Made by a program: the position numbers and the translations under genes
The notes under the pieces: model-generated
The model's database searches: none
Seen by the model: the letters and a program-made list of their open reading frames with translations, nothing else
Told to the model about the DNA's origin: nothing
Assembly: GCA_004352715.1 (NCBI GenBank)
Contig: SCFE01000006.1
Coordinates: 2,181,217 to 2,245,216, forward strand
DNA from: Hofstenia miamia
Lineage: Eukaryota > Xenacoelomorpha > Acoela
Length of the DNA: 64,000 nucleotides
Direction of reading: 5' to 3'
Part shown: one piece after another, positions 12,143 to 21,853 of the stretch
Position numbering within the stretch: position 1 is the first letter of the stretch
Layout: each line of letters opens with the position of its first letter

Positions 12143-12979
12143 TCACCAGTTCCCAGGGAGTCTGAGAGCTTTCCTCAGGACTCTAGCTGTTCTTAACAAT
12201 GCTGCCTTCTGTGCTACCGCTCCTCCCCACTTTGGTACTCCTAACTCCTCCAAGTGTTTCTTATGCTTCTTACTTACTGCTCCTAGTGCGCCTACTACTA
12301 CCGGGACTACTTCAACTTTCTTTAACTTCCACAGCCTTTCTATTTCCTCTGCTAACTCTCTATACTTGTTTATTTTCTCTTTCTCCTTGCTTTCTACATT
12401 CCTGTCCTTTGCTAATGCTATGTCTATCACTGTTCCCAATATTTTCTCTTTGTCTACCACTACTATGTCTGGCCTCCGTGCTTCTATCACTTTGCTCGTC
12501 TGTATGTTGAAGCCCCACAGTATCTTAACCTTCTCATTTTCTATGACACCCTGTGGCTTGTGCTCATACCACTTGTCTCCGGCTTCTAACCCATGCTGCC
12601 TGCTCAAACTCCAGTGTACCATTCTTCCCACCTTGTCATGCCTGAACTTATACTCATTCTGTGCCAACTTCTCACACCCTGCTATCAGATGATCTACTGT
12701 CGCCGCCTCTTTCTTACATAGCCTACAATTATCACTTACTTCTACTCTTCTGTCTATATGCTTCTTTACCCAGTTTGTTCTTATTGCTTGCTCCTGTGCT
12801 GCCATTATCAGTGCTTCTGTTTCTCTTTTTAGTCCTGCCTTCTTTAACCACTTGTTGCTTTCTTCTCTGTCACATTTTTCTGTGTTCCTCCAGTATTCTC
12901 CATGCATTGTCTTCTGCCTATACCTTGTTTGTCTCTCTAATTCCATCCTACTCTGGTATGCTGTCTTTCTTTCTAGCAT
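12143..12979 (-). CDS. C-terminal zinc knuckle and restriction-like endonuclease of LINE ORF
   Basis: The fragment has 278 residues without interruption. Residues about 90-115 hold a C-x2-C-x8-H-x4-C knuckle (CRLCKKEAATVDHLIAGC). Residues about 155-215 hold the endonuclease core: RRPDIVVVDKEK, then TVIDIALAKD, then a KYREL segment. These match the PD…D/E conserved order of R2-type restriction-like endonucleases, which nick the target DNA for target-primed reverse transcription. The reverse transcriptase is missing because the copy is 5'-truncated. The annotated methionine is only the first ATG in the surviving part, so the fragment is unlikely to be expressed as a functional protein. Confidence 0.75.
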   Translation of the reverse strand: MLERKTAYQSRMELERQTRYRQKTMHGEYWRNTEKCDREESNKWLKKAGLKRETEALIMAAQEQAIRTNWVKKHIDRRVEVSDNCRLCKKEAATVDHLIAGCEKLAQNEYKFRHDKVGRMVHWSLSRQHGLEAGDKWYEHKPQGVIENEKVKILWGFNIQTSKVIEARRPDIVVVDKEKILGTVIDIALAKDRNVESKEKEKINKYRELAEEIERLWKLKKVEVVPVVVGALGAVSKKHKKHLEELGVPKWGGAVAQKAALLRTARVLRKALRLPGNW

Positions 12980-12985
12980 TCATAT

Positions 12986-13440
12986 TGCAAATATATATAA
13001 ATACCTATGTAAATATAATGTGATAAACATTGTATTAAACATATATAAACTTTTTATGTTGAATTCCTAACATATGACTGTCTAATAAGTTAAAATATAT
13101 ATGTGCTCAAAAGAGTACATTGACGGTGTGTTATGCAAAATATTATATAAGACAAATCTACAAATCTTGTGATATTATTTTATGCTTAACTTATCTGAAA
13201 CACTTATAAAGGGTGCATTAAATTCAAAAACCAAGAGGACTTAAAATTTCAACACCTACTTTTGAAACAATGAAAAGGAAAGCAATCCAGCCTCTTCCTA
13301 TTGATGAAACTTGTTATGATAAATTTGACCACTGGCCACAACATATCACTGGAAAGCAATATTAATGCTATAATCATGGTTTCTCGTGACAAATCTATTT
13401 CAAATTCAGCAAATGTGATGTTTTTCTTTGTAAGAAATTA
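12986..13440. other. Intergenic, no gene seen
   Basis: AT-rich spacer between two transposons; nothing supported. Confidence 0.5.
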
Positions 13441-14089
13441 TATCTTGGGTCAAAAAAAGTGGCCGCATTACAGGTTTTGCTTTTAGCACTTTCTGGGCGA
13501 AACGAAAATAATCGTTTGTAATATTTTAATTCGAGCTTACTTTACTGAGGTGTGAACGTGTTTGTTCACTAACACCTGTCTAGCTACAAGCGTATTATTT
13601 GAGGTTAACATGAGTTGTCAAGATCTCAGAAGTAGACACGAAAGTCTTTACTACACAGGTACCAAAAATAAAAATGATTTATTCAAGATTTGTAACATGC
13701 CTATCAGGACATTTAGGTGGTACTACAGCATTCTCAAGATGGGTGGAACACTAGAGAAAAAACCAGGAAGTGACCGACCCAAGAAATTGACTGGTCAGGA
13801 TCGACAGAAATTGTCCGGAATTGCATTTATGAATCCGACTTTTTCTGGACGTAATGTCCATCAAAAGACGAGATCCTATTTTGGAATTGCAACATGTTAT
13901 AACAAAGGCGATTCGAGGCAATTTGATGAACGCGATTTCTAGCAAAGGGAAGCTTTTGGAGAAACTTTTTTTTAGTTTTCAGAAGATGAAAGTATAGGCT
14001 TTCACCTCATATTATTTTTTTAGTGTTATATTTGGCAAATATTTGTAAACGATTGATTTTATCTCGGCCACTTTTTTTGACCCAAGTTA
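13441..14089. mobile_element. Tc1/mariner-type deletion derivative, intact TIRs
   Basis: A 649-bp element bounded by 25-bp terminal inverted repeats (left 13441-13465, core CTTGGGTCAAAAAAAGTGGC; right 14065-14089) that differ at one position. Both ends are flanked by TA dinucleotides (13439-13440 and 14090-14091), the target duplication of the Tc1/mariner superfamily. The interior codes only for the N-terminal DNA-binding part of a transposase. It can therefore move only if a full-length relative supplies transposase. Confidence 0.75.
13610..13942 (+). pseudogene. Tc1-type transposase, N-terminal helix-turn-helix part only
   Basis: An open frame of about 110 codons from the ATG at 13610, with a further in-frame ATG at 13562. 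It shows a paired-like helix-turn-helix region (DLFKICNMPIRTFRWYYSIL) followed by the basic linker GGTLEKKPGSDRPKK, close to the G-R-P-R/K motif between the two DNA-binding subdomains of Tc1 transposases. A second HTH begins (LTGQDRQKLSGIAF) and the frame then ends. The whole DDE catalytic domain is absent, so it could bind terminal repeats but not cut. Its overlap with the TIR-bounded element supports the assignment. Confidence 0.6.
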
Positions 14090-14330
14090 TATAATAAGTC
14101 AGATTGGATTGGGTTAATTTTTCTAAGAGATGGGTTGGATTTGGTAGTTGATAAATTTTAGGTTATTGACATTGGAGAAATGTTCACATTAATGATCTTC
14201 CGTAATGACTTTTATTTGTTTACAATTATAAGGCTAAACAAAATTTGGTGTATCTTCAAGCATTCTTAGTAAATTAAATGATTGGTTAATTAATTTAGAA
14301 AAAATTCTAAAAAATTGATGTGATCGGGTA

Positions 14331-14334
<4 letters not shown>

Positions 14335-14368
<34 letters not shown>
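14335..14368. repeat. (TA)n microsatellite
   Basis: About 17 uninterrupted TA units. Confidence 0.97.
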
Positions 14369-14372
<4 letters not shown>

Positions 14373-16566
14373 CAGCAGAAGCAAAAGCTCATTATGTACT
14401 CTTTTGGAATTCGGGTGTATAAAAAGGCAATGAGAATATTCCTGTGTACCATTGGTAGCCTAATCGCTGTATCAGCATAAATTGAAACTTTTACTCTTTA
14501 ATTACCCTGAATTATGTAGTAAGCTATCGGTATCACATACAGACCGACCGAAGTGACCATTTTTGCGGTTGTCTACATAGCTTATGCATATTTATGACAG
14601 AAATAATACAAAGAAACAAAATCGTTAAAAGCCTACCATAGCTCTTTAGTAAAAATGCATTATAATGAAAAATGTATATTGGACCATTAAATGATTTAAG
14701 AAAAAAGTGTTTCTATGCTTACATATGAATAGATGTTAGCAAAGTTTGCTTAGATGTTTCTATATTCTCGTAGATTTTTTGCAAAATAATTAGGGACAAG
14801 ATTGTTTGTATAAGTGGGTTTACATTTGAAATCAAAACTTAAAATATGAACTAGTAAGTATGAATAAATATCATATATTAAAGACCATTTTTTCTAAAAC
14901 AAACTACTTGAAAATTCGATTTGAAAAAAAAACGTTTGTTATAGAGTTTTCATTGTATTATTTCCTCAAGAGCAGCCAAATTATATTTGAAAAAAATGTT
15001 GAACTCTAATTTTCCAGTATTTTGCTTTCATTCTCAATATAGCCATTGGTATGCCTATTTATTAAGAATATAGGAAGTTTTTTTAAAAAATTATACCCCT
15101 ATGATTTATTAGTTTGGGTGAAAATCACTTTAGTACTAGGACATTCAAACTTTCAAATATGTTAAAGACAAATTTCAATGCTTCCTTTGTCTCAAACTGA
15201 ACAGGAATTTTTTTAAAGTTTTAGTGGTTTCTCAAAAAACTATTAACACTTATTCCTAGAGAACTAATAAATATAACTAATCTCTGAACGCAGCGTGAGT
15301 TAGAAGAGTGTCTTCTCTATTTTCACTCCTAATCAACATGTAGTCACTTGAACAGAACTTGGGTGACCTATTAGCAGAACATAAAATAGTTGAGGTTAGT
15401 TATTGTTACAATAGGCTTTATGCCACCTCATTATTTGAACATTAGGTCTAGAGAGTATTTAAATCTTTTTTAGATAAACTAAATTTTGAAAGAAAAATTA
15501 GTTAATATTTTCAAGTGGTTCAGACCAACATTAAGCACTTTCACCCATAGATCATAGATGTGTACATGCCTCACGATTTCCAAATTTTCTAATAGGCTTG
15601 AACAATATTCTTCGAAAATGTAGAAAACACTGTTTGCCCCTTTAAGAGGACAGCAGGCTGTTTTAAGGTTAAGATCATCGAATAGAATTTAGACGAAATT
15701 TTGAAACTCGAGTATTAAAAGAAAAATTCTAACCGTAAATGGCAACTAAATTTGGTAATTGAAGAGGATGTATGAAACAGACTAAATAAATTGTTATTCT
15801 GGTATGTACCTTTATATTGTGAAAAAATTTCTATTAATGAATATATGCTTTGAGTGTTTAGAACCTAAAATTTTGAAACTCTTTCGGAATATATGGCACT
15901 AACGTCCAACGTAACAAAAACAATAATTTTAAATGACCTGCTTCGAATTTTAAAATACATTTAGAATATTGAACAAATATGTAACCATGGGACATGATTA
16001 CACTGTTTTTCCAATTGAAAGTATTCGCAAGCTCTACATCAAAAATAGATTTTTAAAACACACCTTCTTAGTATAATGACAATCAAGTTATGAATATTTT
16101 TCACTAGCTTATCTGGCCACATGATCTCCTGGCGCATCCTTAAGAAAAGCAGTTTACTATAATTTGTATTTGAGTTTTAATATTTGAATTGTACTTTATA
16201 ATAAGTTAATGTACATTATTGCTTTCATATCTATTGATAATATGTACAACGTCAATAACACTGCATAGATATCAAGCAAAAATATTAAATTTCTCAGTCA
16301 ATATATAAATAATGTTTTATATTTTCAAAATTTTGTTGCTAAATCAAACCATTCTTTTTAAATATCTTAGCAGCTCCACTTTTTCAAATTTGTTAATCAG
16401 CAAGAATACTTTCAGAATTTGTACAGTATATAAACAATTGTTAACAAGAATACCCACCATATTGAAAAACAGTTAAAAATTTTTCACAACCATTTTTTAG
16501 TTGCAAAAACACTATTTTCTAATTTGTTTTATTTATTATAATCAATTGATTTGCTGTTTTATTAAT
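14369..16566. other. Intergenic, no gene seen
   Basis: AT-rich sequence. Upstream exons of the gene beginning at 16754 might lie here, but I found no convincing start, signal peptide or donor. Confidence 0.45.
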
Positions 16567-16662
16567 CTTTAAAATGAGTGTTTTCCAATGTCTTGCCGTT
16601 AAAAATTGTTATGATTAATAGTATAAAGGTTTGTATTTCCATTGGAAAACACTCATTTTAAA

Positions 16663-16663
<1 letters not shown>
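16567..16663. repeat. Perfect 24-bp inverted repeat (hairpin)
   Basis: Arms 16567-16590 and 16640-16663 are perfect reverse complements (core AAAATGAGTGTTTTCCAATG) around a 49-nt loop. The right arm abuts a (TA)n tract. It could be a tiny fold-back MITE inserted at a TA target or a transcribed hairpin. A bulge-free stem is not typical of animal microRNA precursors. Confidence 0.85.

Positions 16664-16697
<34 letters not shown>
16664..16697. repeat. (TA)n microsatellite
   Basis: About 17 TA units directly beside the inverted repeat. Confidence 0.97.
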
Positions 16698-16699
<2 letters not shown>

Positions 16700-16753
16700 A
16701 ATGTATATACAATAATACTATTAAGAATAATTAGTATAATATCAAGTTCTTAG

Positions 16754-17261
16754 TGTGAAGATCGTTTTAATGGAACAGAAATAGGCGGAATGCGCTATGA
16801 ATTCATTGCCTGCAACTACATTGCTCTTTTCAATCACAGTGGTTATGTTGGATTAAACTTTACCGTGATATTTAATGAAACCAGTTCAAATAATGGATGC
16901 ATCAGCATAAAAGCGCTTGCTAATGCATTTCAATTTGAAAGCAAAAATGAATATAAAATTGTTTGTTCTTTTTGTGATTGCCCATCAGCTGCAACAATTG
17001 AATCTACTACAAAATTTGAAAGGACTGTAGCGCTTGAAACGACGAAAAGAGTTGGAGTGACCGCCATAATTGAAGCAACTGCAACAATTGGAGCGACTAA
17101 AACAGCTGAGGAGACTACAAAAGTTAAGCCGACTGCAGGAGTTGAAATGACTAAAACAGTTGAAGCAACTACAGTAATTGAAGCTAATACGATATTTGAA
17201 GTAACTCCACCAGTTGAAACAAATGAAATTAATGAAACTGTTGAGATCACTACAGCAAATA
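16754..17261 (+). CDS. Exon of unknown protein: cysteine domain plus Thr/Glu pentapeptide repeats
   Basis: The open frame starts right after a good acceptor (TTCTTAG) and runs 169 codons plus one base to a strong donor (A|GTAAGT at 17262), with no stop. The first 75 residues look like an extracellular domain with cysteines (starting CEDRFNG; NETSSNNGC; ending CSFCDCPS) and possible N-glycosylation sites (NGT, NFT, NET). The rest is about 17 degenerate copies of a five-residue unit with Thr, Glu and Val/Ile, such as VEATT VIEAN, encoded by 15-bp units. This composition suggests an O-glycosylated, mucin-like stalk. The family is not recognised. An ATG at 16790 is in frame, but the frame is open back to the acceptor, so this is probably an internal exon. 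Confidence 0.5.
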
Positions 17262-17297
17262 GTAAGTATTTCATGCAAGTTTTTTCTATTATACTTT

Positions 17298-17691
17298 ATT
17301 AAATAATTTAAANAATCGAGCAAGTTTCAGCCGATTTTTTGTATACACTTGAAATATTTTTATTTAAAACGGAAGAGTTACAATAGCTATAAATTTCTAT
17401 GCAAAAGCATTTTGAAAAATGATATTTTCAAAACCTTTTCGCACATATCGTATCGAAAATTTAAATTTTTCATTTCAAATGTTTTTTAGTTTACACAGGC
17501 AAAAATAAAATTCGAAATTTTCTTGAACTCATCCAAATGTAAGATTCAATTATTTATATTATTTGCGATGTTTACAGGAAAAACACGAAGAACACTAAAA
17601 TGCAGTGAACGTTATTGCATCTACTATGAGATTTCAGATCTCGCATATACTAGGATAACCAAAACACAATTTCTATTGTACATAGAGTATT

Positions 17692-17694
<3 letters not shown>
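17298..17694. other. Intron-like sequence with one ambiguous base
   Basis: Lies between the exon at 16754-17261 and the proposed last exon. An N at 17313 has no flanking duplication. An acceptor-like TGTTTACAG near 17577 opens a frame with RYCIYYEISDLAY, but no acceptable donor follows, so I did not call an exon. Confidence 0.4.

Positions 17695-17726
<32 letters not shown>
17695..17726. repeat. (TA)n microsatellite
   Basis: About 16 TA units. Confidence 0.97.
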
Positions 17727-17729
<3 letters not shown>

Positions 17730-18754
17730 TTGTTAGCTATAACTATTATTTTATCTACAAATTGCATGTTTTCATAATAAATTTTAGATTATTGATTCAA
17801 TATTTTTAAAATTTTTGAAAATCGAGAACATTTATTTGAATAATATAATTTTAAAATTTGAATTTATAGTAAAAATGCTTTGCAAATTGATATTTTCTAC
17901 ATCGAATTTGCTTTTATTAATTTGAAATATTTTGAATACAACTTCTTGTTTATAGAATTTCTATGCCTTCTTGAACAGAATTTCCTTTGGTATCATAAAC
18001 AAAGTTTTGTGTTTTTTTATCTTTTCAATTCAAACTATACTTGCCATTAATAATGCCTATAACTGCCTGAATTTTTCAATATACTTTTCTTTTGGCATAA
18101 GAAAAATGATGGTTGCTCACCCTTAGTTCAAATCAAACACACTCTATATTTTAGGAAATTGTAATTAATAGAATTTCACATTTTAATAACATGTCAATAT
18201 TAAAGGCGCTGTTAAATATTCTTAGACTAAGATTGAGGCCACATTAAGTGCTACTGAAACATTTCTTAATATTTGTTATCATTTAATCCTTTTCTCGATA
18301 TAGTTCTTTAATTTACGCATTAAACTTAAAGAAACAAAAAGAACACTACAAAAATTTGTTAAGTAAACTCAAAATTTATTCCTAATAATTTTAATGGTAC
18401 AAGGTACTTGTTTCAGCGAAATGAGAATCTACCTCTTATCAAATAAAGTCATCGGCATGTGTGTTCAAATTTTGTAATATTGTTAAACTATATTTTGACA
18501 ATTTTGTATAAACGAAATTATCATTTGCTAGCTCCTTAAGATTTGTGATATTTTTATAATTTACTTAAAAATAGTTTCAATAATGTCAACCAGAATTCAA
18601 TACCTATGCCACCCAACGTAGATTTCCGACGTAGATCCTTGGCTGAAGAAATAATTGTAATTTCCTTATTTGCTAATGCATTCAGTTAGACTAAATAAAC
18701 AGTAATTGAAAATATTTGGAAACTATTTGAATATAATTGGTTTGTTTCCTACAG
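17727..18754. other. Intron-like sequence, nothing seen
   Basis: AT-rich, no coding signals until the acceptor at 18753-18754. Confidence 0.45.
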
Positions 18755-18807
18755 ATTCAAACGATGAAATGGATCAGGTTTTACAATATGGTGACATTTA
18801 TGTTTGA
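18755..18807 (+). CDS. Proposed last exon of the Thr-rich repeat gene
   Basis: It follows a strong acceptor with a polypyrimidine tract (GGTTTGTTTCCTACAG). It begins with two bases that complete the single base left by the exon ending at 17261, so the phases match. It then reads 16 codons (SNDEMDQVLQYGDIYV) to TGA. The two tyrosines in an acidic tail resemble a short cytoplasmic or exposed C-terminus. No membrane segment is seen between the repeat exon and this one, so either the protein is secreted or an exon was missed. RNA evidence would be needed to confirm the join. Confidence 0.38.
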
Positions 18808-18894
18808 ATAAGATACTTCTTTGGGTGTAGACTGACAAACAAAGAGACAATGGACGCACAATATTATTTAACGGAAGTTATATACGTATATCAG

Positions 18895-18950
18895 CTTCGT
18901 GTGCCAGGGCCTTCTTTAATAATATATATTAAAGAAGGCTCTGCGTGTAC
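18895..18950. repeat. Short imperfect palindrome (hairpin)
   Basis: AGGGCCTTCTTTAAT and ATTAAAGAAGGCTCT pair around a 7-nt AT loop with one mismatch (G-U in RNA). Pairing continues loosely outward (GTGCC against GCGTG). No protein-coding context. Confidence 0.7.
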
Positions 18951-19103
18951 TAATTATATTATAACACTTTCAATTTTGTTTTAGAGTTATTCAATTACTT
19001 ACTGTTTCTGTTTAAGTGCATTTAAAATGTTGTTCAATTACCAATGTATTTTTTGTGTCCCAAATATTTTATATTCATATGTACATCAAACATACCCTTT
19101 TAC

Positions 19104-19107
<4 letters not shown>

Positions 19108-19132
<25 letters not shown>
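19108..19132. repeat. (TA)n microsatellite
   Basis: About 12 TA units. Confidence 0.95.
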
Positions 19133-19137
<5 letters not shown>

Positions 19138-19629
19138 CCCCTTCAGACATGAACATTGCATGGAAGTGTTACAAAATATTTATATGGTGGCTCAGCACTG
19201 ATAGTCTCAATTGTTTTTAATTACATTAAGAAATTTTTTCTATTGTTATTATTTTCATTGAAATTGACTGTGCACATTTGTACACATTCTGACCCAATCA
19301 TCTAATTTAATGACATATTTTTGTTGAAAACATTTCATTTAAAGTGTCTTTTGAAGTATCATGTAAAAACTTGTTTCTTGTGAAGCTATATTATGATTTG
19401 TGGACTCAAATTCAAAGTTCCACCAAATTCTCCTTTTTGCAGAACGCTAATTTTTAAAAGGTTGCTTCAATACTAAATTATGCCAATATATTTAGACCAA
19501 ATTAATTTTAAGATAATGAAAAAAATTGCGTAATTTAATAAAAAAAGATATTCAAGGTTGAATATATATTCATATCTCAATAAATATATAGTTTTTACAT
19601 TTGTACAATTGTACACATTTTGTCTCAAG

Positions 19630-19632
<3 letters not shown>
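19133..19632. other. Intergenic, no gene seen
   Basis: AT-rich spacer; nothing supported. Confidence 0.5.
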
Positions 19633-19664
<32 letters not shown>

Positions 19665-19785
19665 NNNNNNNNNNNNNNNNNNNNNNNNNNNNNNNNNNNN
19701 NNNNNNNNNNNNNNNNNNNNNNNNNNNNNNNNNNNNNNNNNNNNNNNNNNNNNNNNNNNNNNNNNNNNNNNNNTATATATATATA
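19633..19785. repeat. (TA)n microsatellite spanning a 109-N assembly gap
   Basis: TA repeat on both sides of Ns at 19665-19773. The gap was probably caused by the repeat. Open frames drawn through the Ns are meaningless. Confidence 0.9.
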
Positions 19786-20329
19786 CCTCCATGAAGTCAA
19801 GGAATTATATTTAACGATAACTTTGTCTATAGTTGACGTACAATACAATCTTAAGTGCGTGCTCTACTGATACTTAGTGTTTATGTTGCAAAATGGTTGC
19901 CTGACAGGAGATGTCTAATGATGTGGTATAATGGTAATTCGAACATGTTAATAAGTGTCATTTGCCGTAGAATAAACATTTCTTGGCCAAATTTGTGTTG
20001 TAAGTCTCATTAGAGGGCAGCACCCTTCATGTAAGCTTGTGTTGATATGTCATTTTTGGTATTGATACAAATTTCGCTTGAAGCAACTTTTAATTATTTA
20101 TTCACTATCTTGACAGTGTTTTCGCTTTTGTATTTCTTATAATAACAATTCATGCTGAGACCAGCACTGCATTCAGCTAAATAAACACTATTAGTTTAGA
20201 CTTTGTATAAAAGGCCAAACTATAAGCATTATGACATACATTTGTTTTAGCATCAATCCATTCATCTTAACCATTGTTGGTTAGAATTGAATCTAGGTAT
20301 TGACTCAAAAATCCAAAACGATCTATAAA
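19786..20329. other. Intergenic, no gene seen
   Basis: AT-rich, nothing supported up to the LINE remnant. Confidence 0.5.
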
Positions 20330-20540
20330 GAATGCAAAGCTATTGCATGGGAGGCTTTTACCCCACTACCTATATGCATCAGCTGTCTGGGCTCCTGGTT
20401 TGACAGTAGCTGATTGAAAGTAACTTAGACAACCATTATGTTAGTACTCAAATATCTGTGGAATAGACAAATCACATCTTATTGCCATTATTAATAAATC
20501 TTTCAAGAAGACATTTTCCAAAGCTGTACATCATATCGTT

Positions 20541-20708
20541 GAAGATGATTCTCATCCCCTATACCACAAGATATGCAGACATCAATCAAGAGTTTCAATA
20601 AGAAGACTCTTTCAAATTCCTTACTGCCGAACAACTATTTATAGAAATTCCTTTATTCCAGCACCGTGTCGTTTCTTGGTGAACGGAAGTCCTCCAAATT
20701 TTCTTTGA
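20541..20708 (+). pseudogene. C-terminus of LINE reverse-transcriptase ORF
   Basis: Fifty-five open codons to TGA with SIRRLFQIPYCRTTIYRNSF followed by IPAPCRFLVN. This corresponds to the conserved end of many LINE ORF2 proteins (…LPxCRTxxYxxSFxPxxxRLWN). It is part of the broken element 20330-20870 and not functional alone. Confidence 0.6.
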
Positions 20709-20793
20709 ATAATTCAAATGTTTTGTATGTATATATATATGTATATATATGATTTCCCACTTACCTGTATAAGGTACCGGAAATAAAGCGTTT

Positions 20794-20817
20794 AATTATT
20801 ATTATTATTATTATTAA

Positions 20818-20868
<51 letters not shown>
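20794..20868. repeat. (ATT)n microsatellite, LINE 3' tail
   Basis: About 24 ATT units with one interruption (ATTAATATT), directly downstream of the LINE polyadenylation signal. Confidence 0.93.
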
Positions 20869-20869
<1 letters not shown>

Positions 20870-21055
20870 TGATTGGATCCATCAATGCAATTTTTTTCAA
20901 ACTGCACCGCTTGCAAGTATTTGTGCCCGCATAGAATATTTAAAAAACAATTACTAATGAACTGATAATTCTTTTTGTAAACACTTCTTCTACTGTTGTA
21001 TGCTTATTTGTTAACGGTTAAGCGAAGTGTGATGTAATTTTTTTACCCCAAGAAC

Positions 21056-21853
21056 AACTAAAATAGGATTGTGAGCTCAAATCAAATGAGAAGAACCTGA
21101 TATTTTGTGACTTTTCCACATTTTTAAGTACTTTTGTCTGCACAATATGGGAATCATCCTAGCTTTGCTTATCAAGACTCAACAAAAACATCAATAGTCT
21201 AAATTTGGGGTAGATTTGTTACCCAGAAAAAATCAGCTTAAAACTTTTGCTTTACGATGATGGCTAGTTTGTTATAGTAATGTCATGCTTGAAAAACCCT
21301 AGTGCTATGATTTCATGAAAATTTTATTAATAGTAATTTAGTTTGTACTCAAAAAAACATCTAAATTGGGAAATTCTCACTTTTTTTTAGTTTTGTATGC
21401 TATGATTTTTTGATATATATTAAATTCAAAATCCTTGAGTCTTAATCTTGATATAGTTTTTTTTCGCAGATTGTCTTCTTGACATAGCAACTAAAATATG
21501 GAAAAAATCATAGCATACAAAAACTAAAACGATTTTCACAATATAGATTTTTTTGGGTACAAACTAAATTCATATTAATAAAATTTTCCTTAAATTATAG
21601 CATTGGGGTTTTTCAAGCATGGTATTACTATAACAAACTAGCAACCATCCTAAAGCAAAAGTTTTGAGCTGATTTCTTTCTGGGTAACAAAGTTACCCCA
21701 AACTTAGACTATTGATGTTTTTGTTGAATCTTGATAAGCAAAGCTAGGATGTTTCCCATATTGTGCAGACAAAAAGTACTTAAAAATGTGGAAAAGTCAC
21801 AAAATATCAGGTTATTCCAAATTTGATTTGAGCTCAAAATCTTATTCTAGTTA
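21056..21853. repeat. Large inverted repeat, arms about 350 bp, loop about 90 bp
   Basis: The left arm (21056-21411) is matched in reverse complement by the right arm (21502-21853), with scattered mismatches and small indels. Shared words include GAGCTCAAATCAAAT, CCTGATATTTTGTGACTTTT, TGATAAGCAAAGCTAGGATG and TATGCTATGATTTTTT. The intervening loop is 21412-21501. No open frame spans it. It may be a fold-back transposon or a long-hairpin RNA locus. Arm identity looks above about 85%, so the duplication is fairly young or maintained. Confidence 0.9.

Larger units (their letters stand above)
12035..12985 (-). mobile_element. 5'-truncated non-LTR retrotransposon, RLE type (R4/Dong-like)
   Basis: This block has about 45% G+C against roughly 30% around it, and a single open frame of 278 codons. 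It ends at the 3' side, after a short untranslated stretch, in a (TAA)n tract. The 5' side stops abruptly near 12985, as expected of incomplete target-primed reverse transcription. The encoded end carries a CCHC-type knuckle and a PD-(D/E)XK restriction-like endonuclease, the hallmark of the R2/R4/NeSL-type LINEs. Dong elements of the R4 clade are known to insert in TAA repeats, which fits the flank here. The intact frame suggests a fairly recent insertion. Confidence 0.7.
20330..20870 (+). mobile_element. 3' end of a decayed LINE with (ATT)n tail
   Basis: A frame at about 20368-20420 reads YLYASAVWAPGLTVAD, matching the Y-A-S-P-V-W-x-P motif C-terminal to the reverse transcriptase in CR1/jockey-group LINEs. 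After a frame change, 20541-20708 gives the usual C-terminal end. AATAAA lies near 20781 and an (ATT)n tract forms the 3' tail. The copy has stops and frameshifts and is truncated at its 5' side. Confidence 0.6.

Noticed and set aside
12014-12196. Open frames coding poly-Tyr or poly-Ile
   Set aside because: Pure translation of the (ATT)n microsatellite joined to antisense of the LINE fragment.
12199-13023. Plus-strand Leu/Ser-rich frames at 12.2-13.0 kb
   Set aside because: Antisense of the retrotransposon endonuclease frame.
16930-17323. Minus-strand open frames opposite the Thr-rich exon
   Set aside because: Shadows produced by the biased codons of the plus-strand repeat. The plus strand has matching splice sites; the minus strand does not.
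19558-19870. Open frames running through 19665-19773
   Set aside because: They are made of Ns and a TA repeat; there is no sequence to support them.
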